Assembly: GCA_038231495.1 (NCBI GenBank)
Contig: JBBRLG010000485.1
Location: 1 to 5,696, forward strand
DNA length: 5,696 bases
Direction of reading: 5' to 3'
Source: JBBRLG01 sp038231495
GTDB lineage: Bacteria; Planctomycetota; Planctomycetia; Gemmatales; Gemmataceae
Part shown: positions 5,630 to 5,696 of the stretch, one piece after another
Layout: each line of letters opens with the position of its first letter
Numbering within the stretch: position 1 is the first letter of the stretch
Made by a program: the position numbers and the translations under genes
The notes under the pieces: generated by a model
What the model saw: only the letters and a program-made list of their open reading frames with translations
Databases searched by the model: none
What the model was told of the DNA's origin: nothing

Positions 5630-5696
5630 TAAAAAATAACAGGTTTCAGTGAACAAATAAAAATGAACCCAACCCCACCCCCCACCCCCCCCCCCC
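5603..5696. repeat. Perfect 16-bp G/C inverted repeat ending at the window edge
   Basis: G12-TGGG at 5603-5618 is exactly complementary to CCCA-C12 at 5681-5696, the last bases of the window. The 62 bases between include a markedly AT-rich part (~5619-5667, with runs such as AAAAAATAA). Further C-tracts precede the right arm (5668-5670, 5673-5676, 5678-5683). It could be a strong long-loop hairpin downstream of aat, or an artefact at a contig end. There is no coding frame of interest here. Confidence 0.55.

Overview
The window is bacterial DNA of high GC with densely packed short genes. The organism is most likely a planctomycete, probably near Gemmata or a related genus. This is inferred from three things: a short zinc-ribbon membrane protein opening with a CPxC...CPxC motif, a stand-alone FHA protein, and a highly basic ~54-residue protein of a type I associate with that phylum. 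No 16S or other taxonomic marker is present, so the placement is tentative.

Layout from left to right. Bases 1-438 have no convincing gene. The first ~180 are only about 49% GC (counted by hand) and are rich in RNA-type secondary structure. A perfect 13-bp inverted repeat follows at 226-264, then a likely promoter for a small basic protein gene (439-603, +). That gene converges with a CYTH-domain gene (614-1138, -). A 125-bp divergent gap leads to a putatively exported cupin-like protein (1264-2013, +). A 34-bp palindrome then separates it from asnS (2080-3474, +), encoding asparaginyl-tRNA synthetase. Convergent with asnS is a zinc-ribbon membrane protein (3493-4140, -), and upstream of that on the same strand lies an FHA-domain protein (4291-4710, -). 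A divergent 233-bp gap holds a second, near-identical copy of the 34-bp palindrome. After it comes aat (4944-5585, +), leucyl/phenylalanyl-tRNA-protein transferase. The last ~110 bases are odd: heptamer repeats, a G12 run, an AT-rich stretch and a terminal C12 run forming a perfect 16-bp inverted repeat. This looks like a contig end.

The genes do not form one obvious pathway. asnS and aat are housekeeping translation and protein-turnover genes. CYTH, FHA and the zinc-ribbon protein are small accessory or regulatory proteins, each with its own apparent transcription signals. I see no defence system, CRISPR array, complete transposon, rRNA or tRNA gene. The points most worth a second look are the structured left edge, the duplicated palindrome, the possible Tat-exported 3-His cupin, the terminator-like hairpin after the FHA gene whose pairing is complete only in the minus-strand transcript, and the G/C inverted repeat at the window end.
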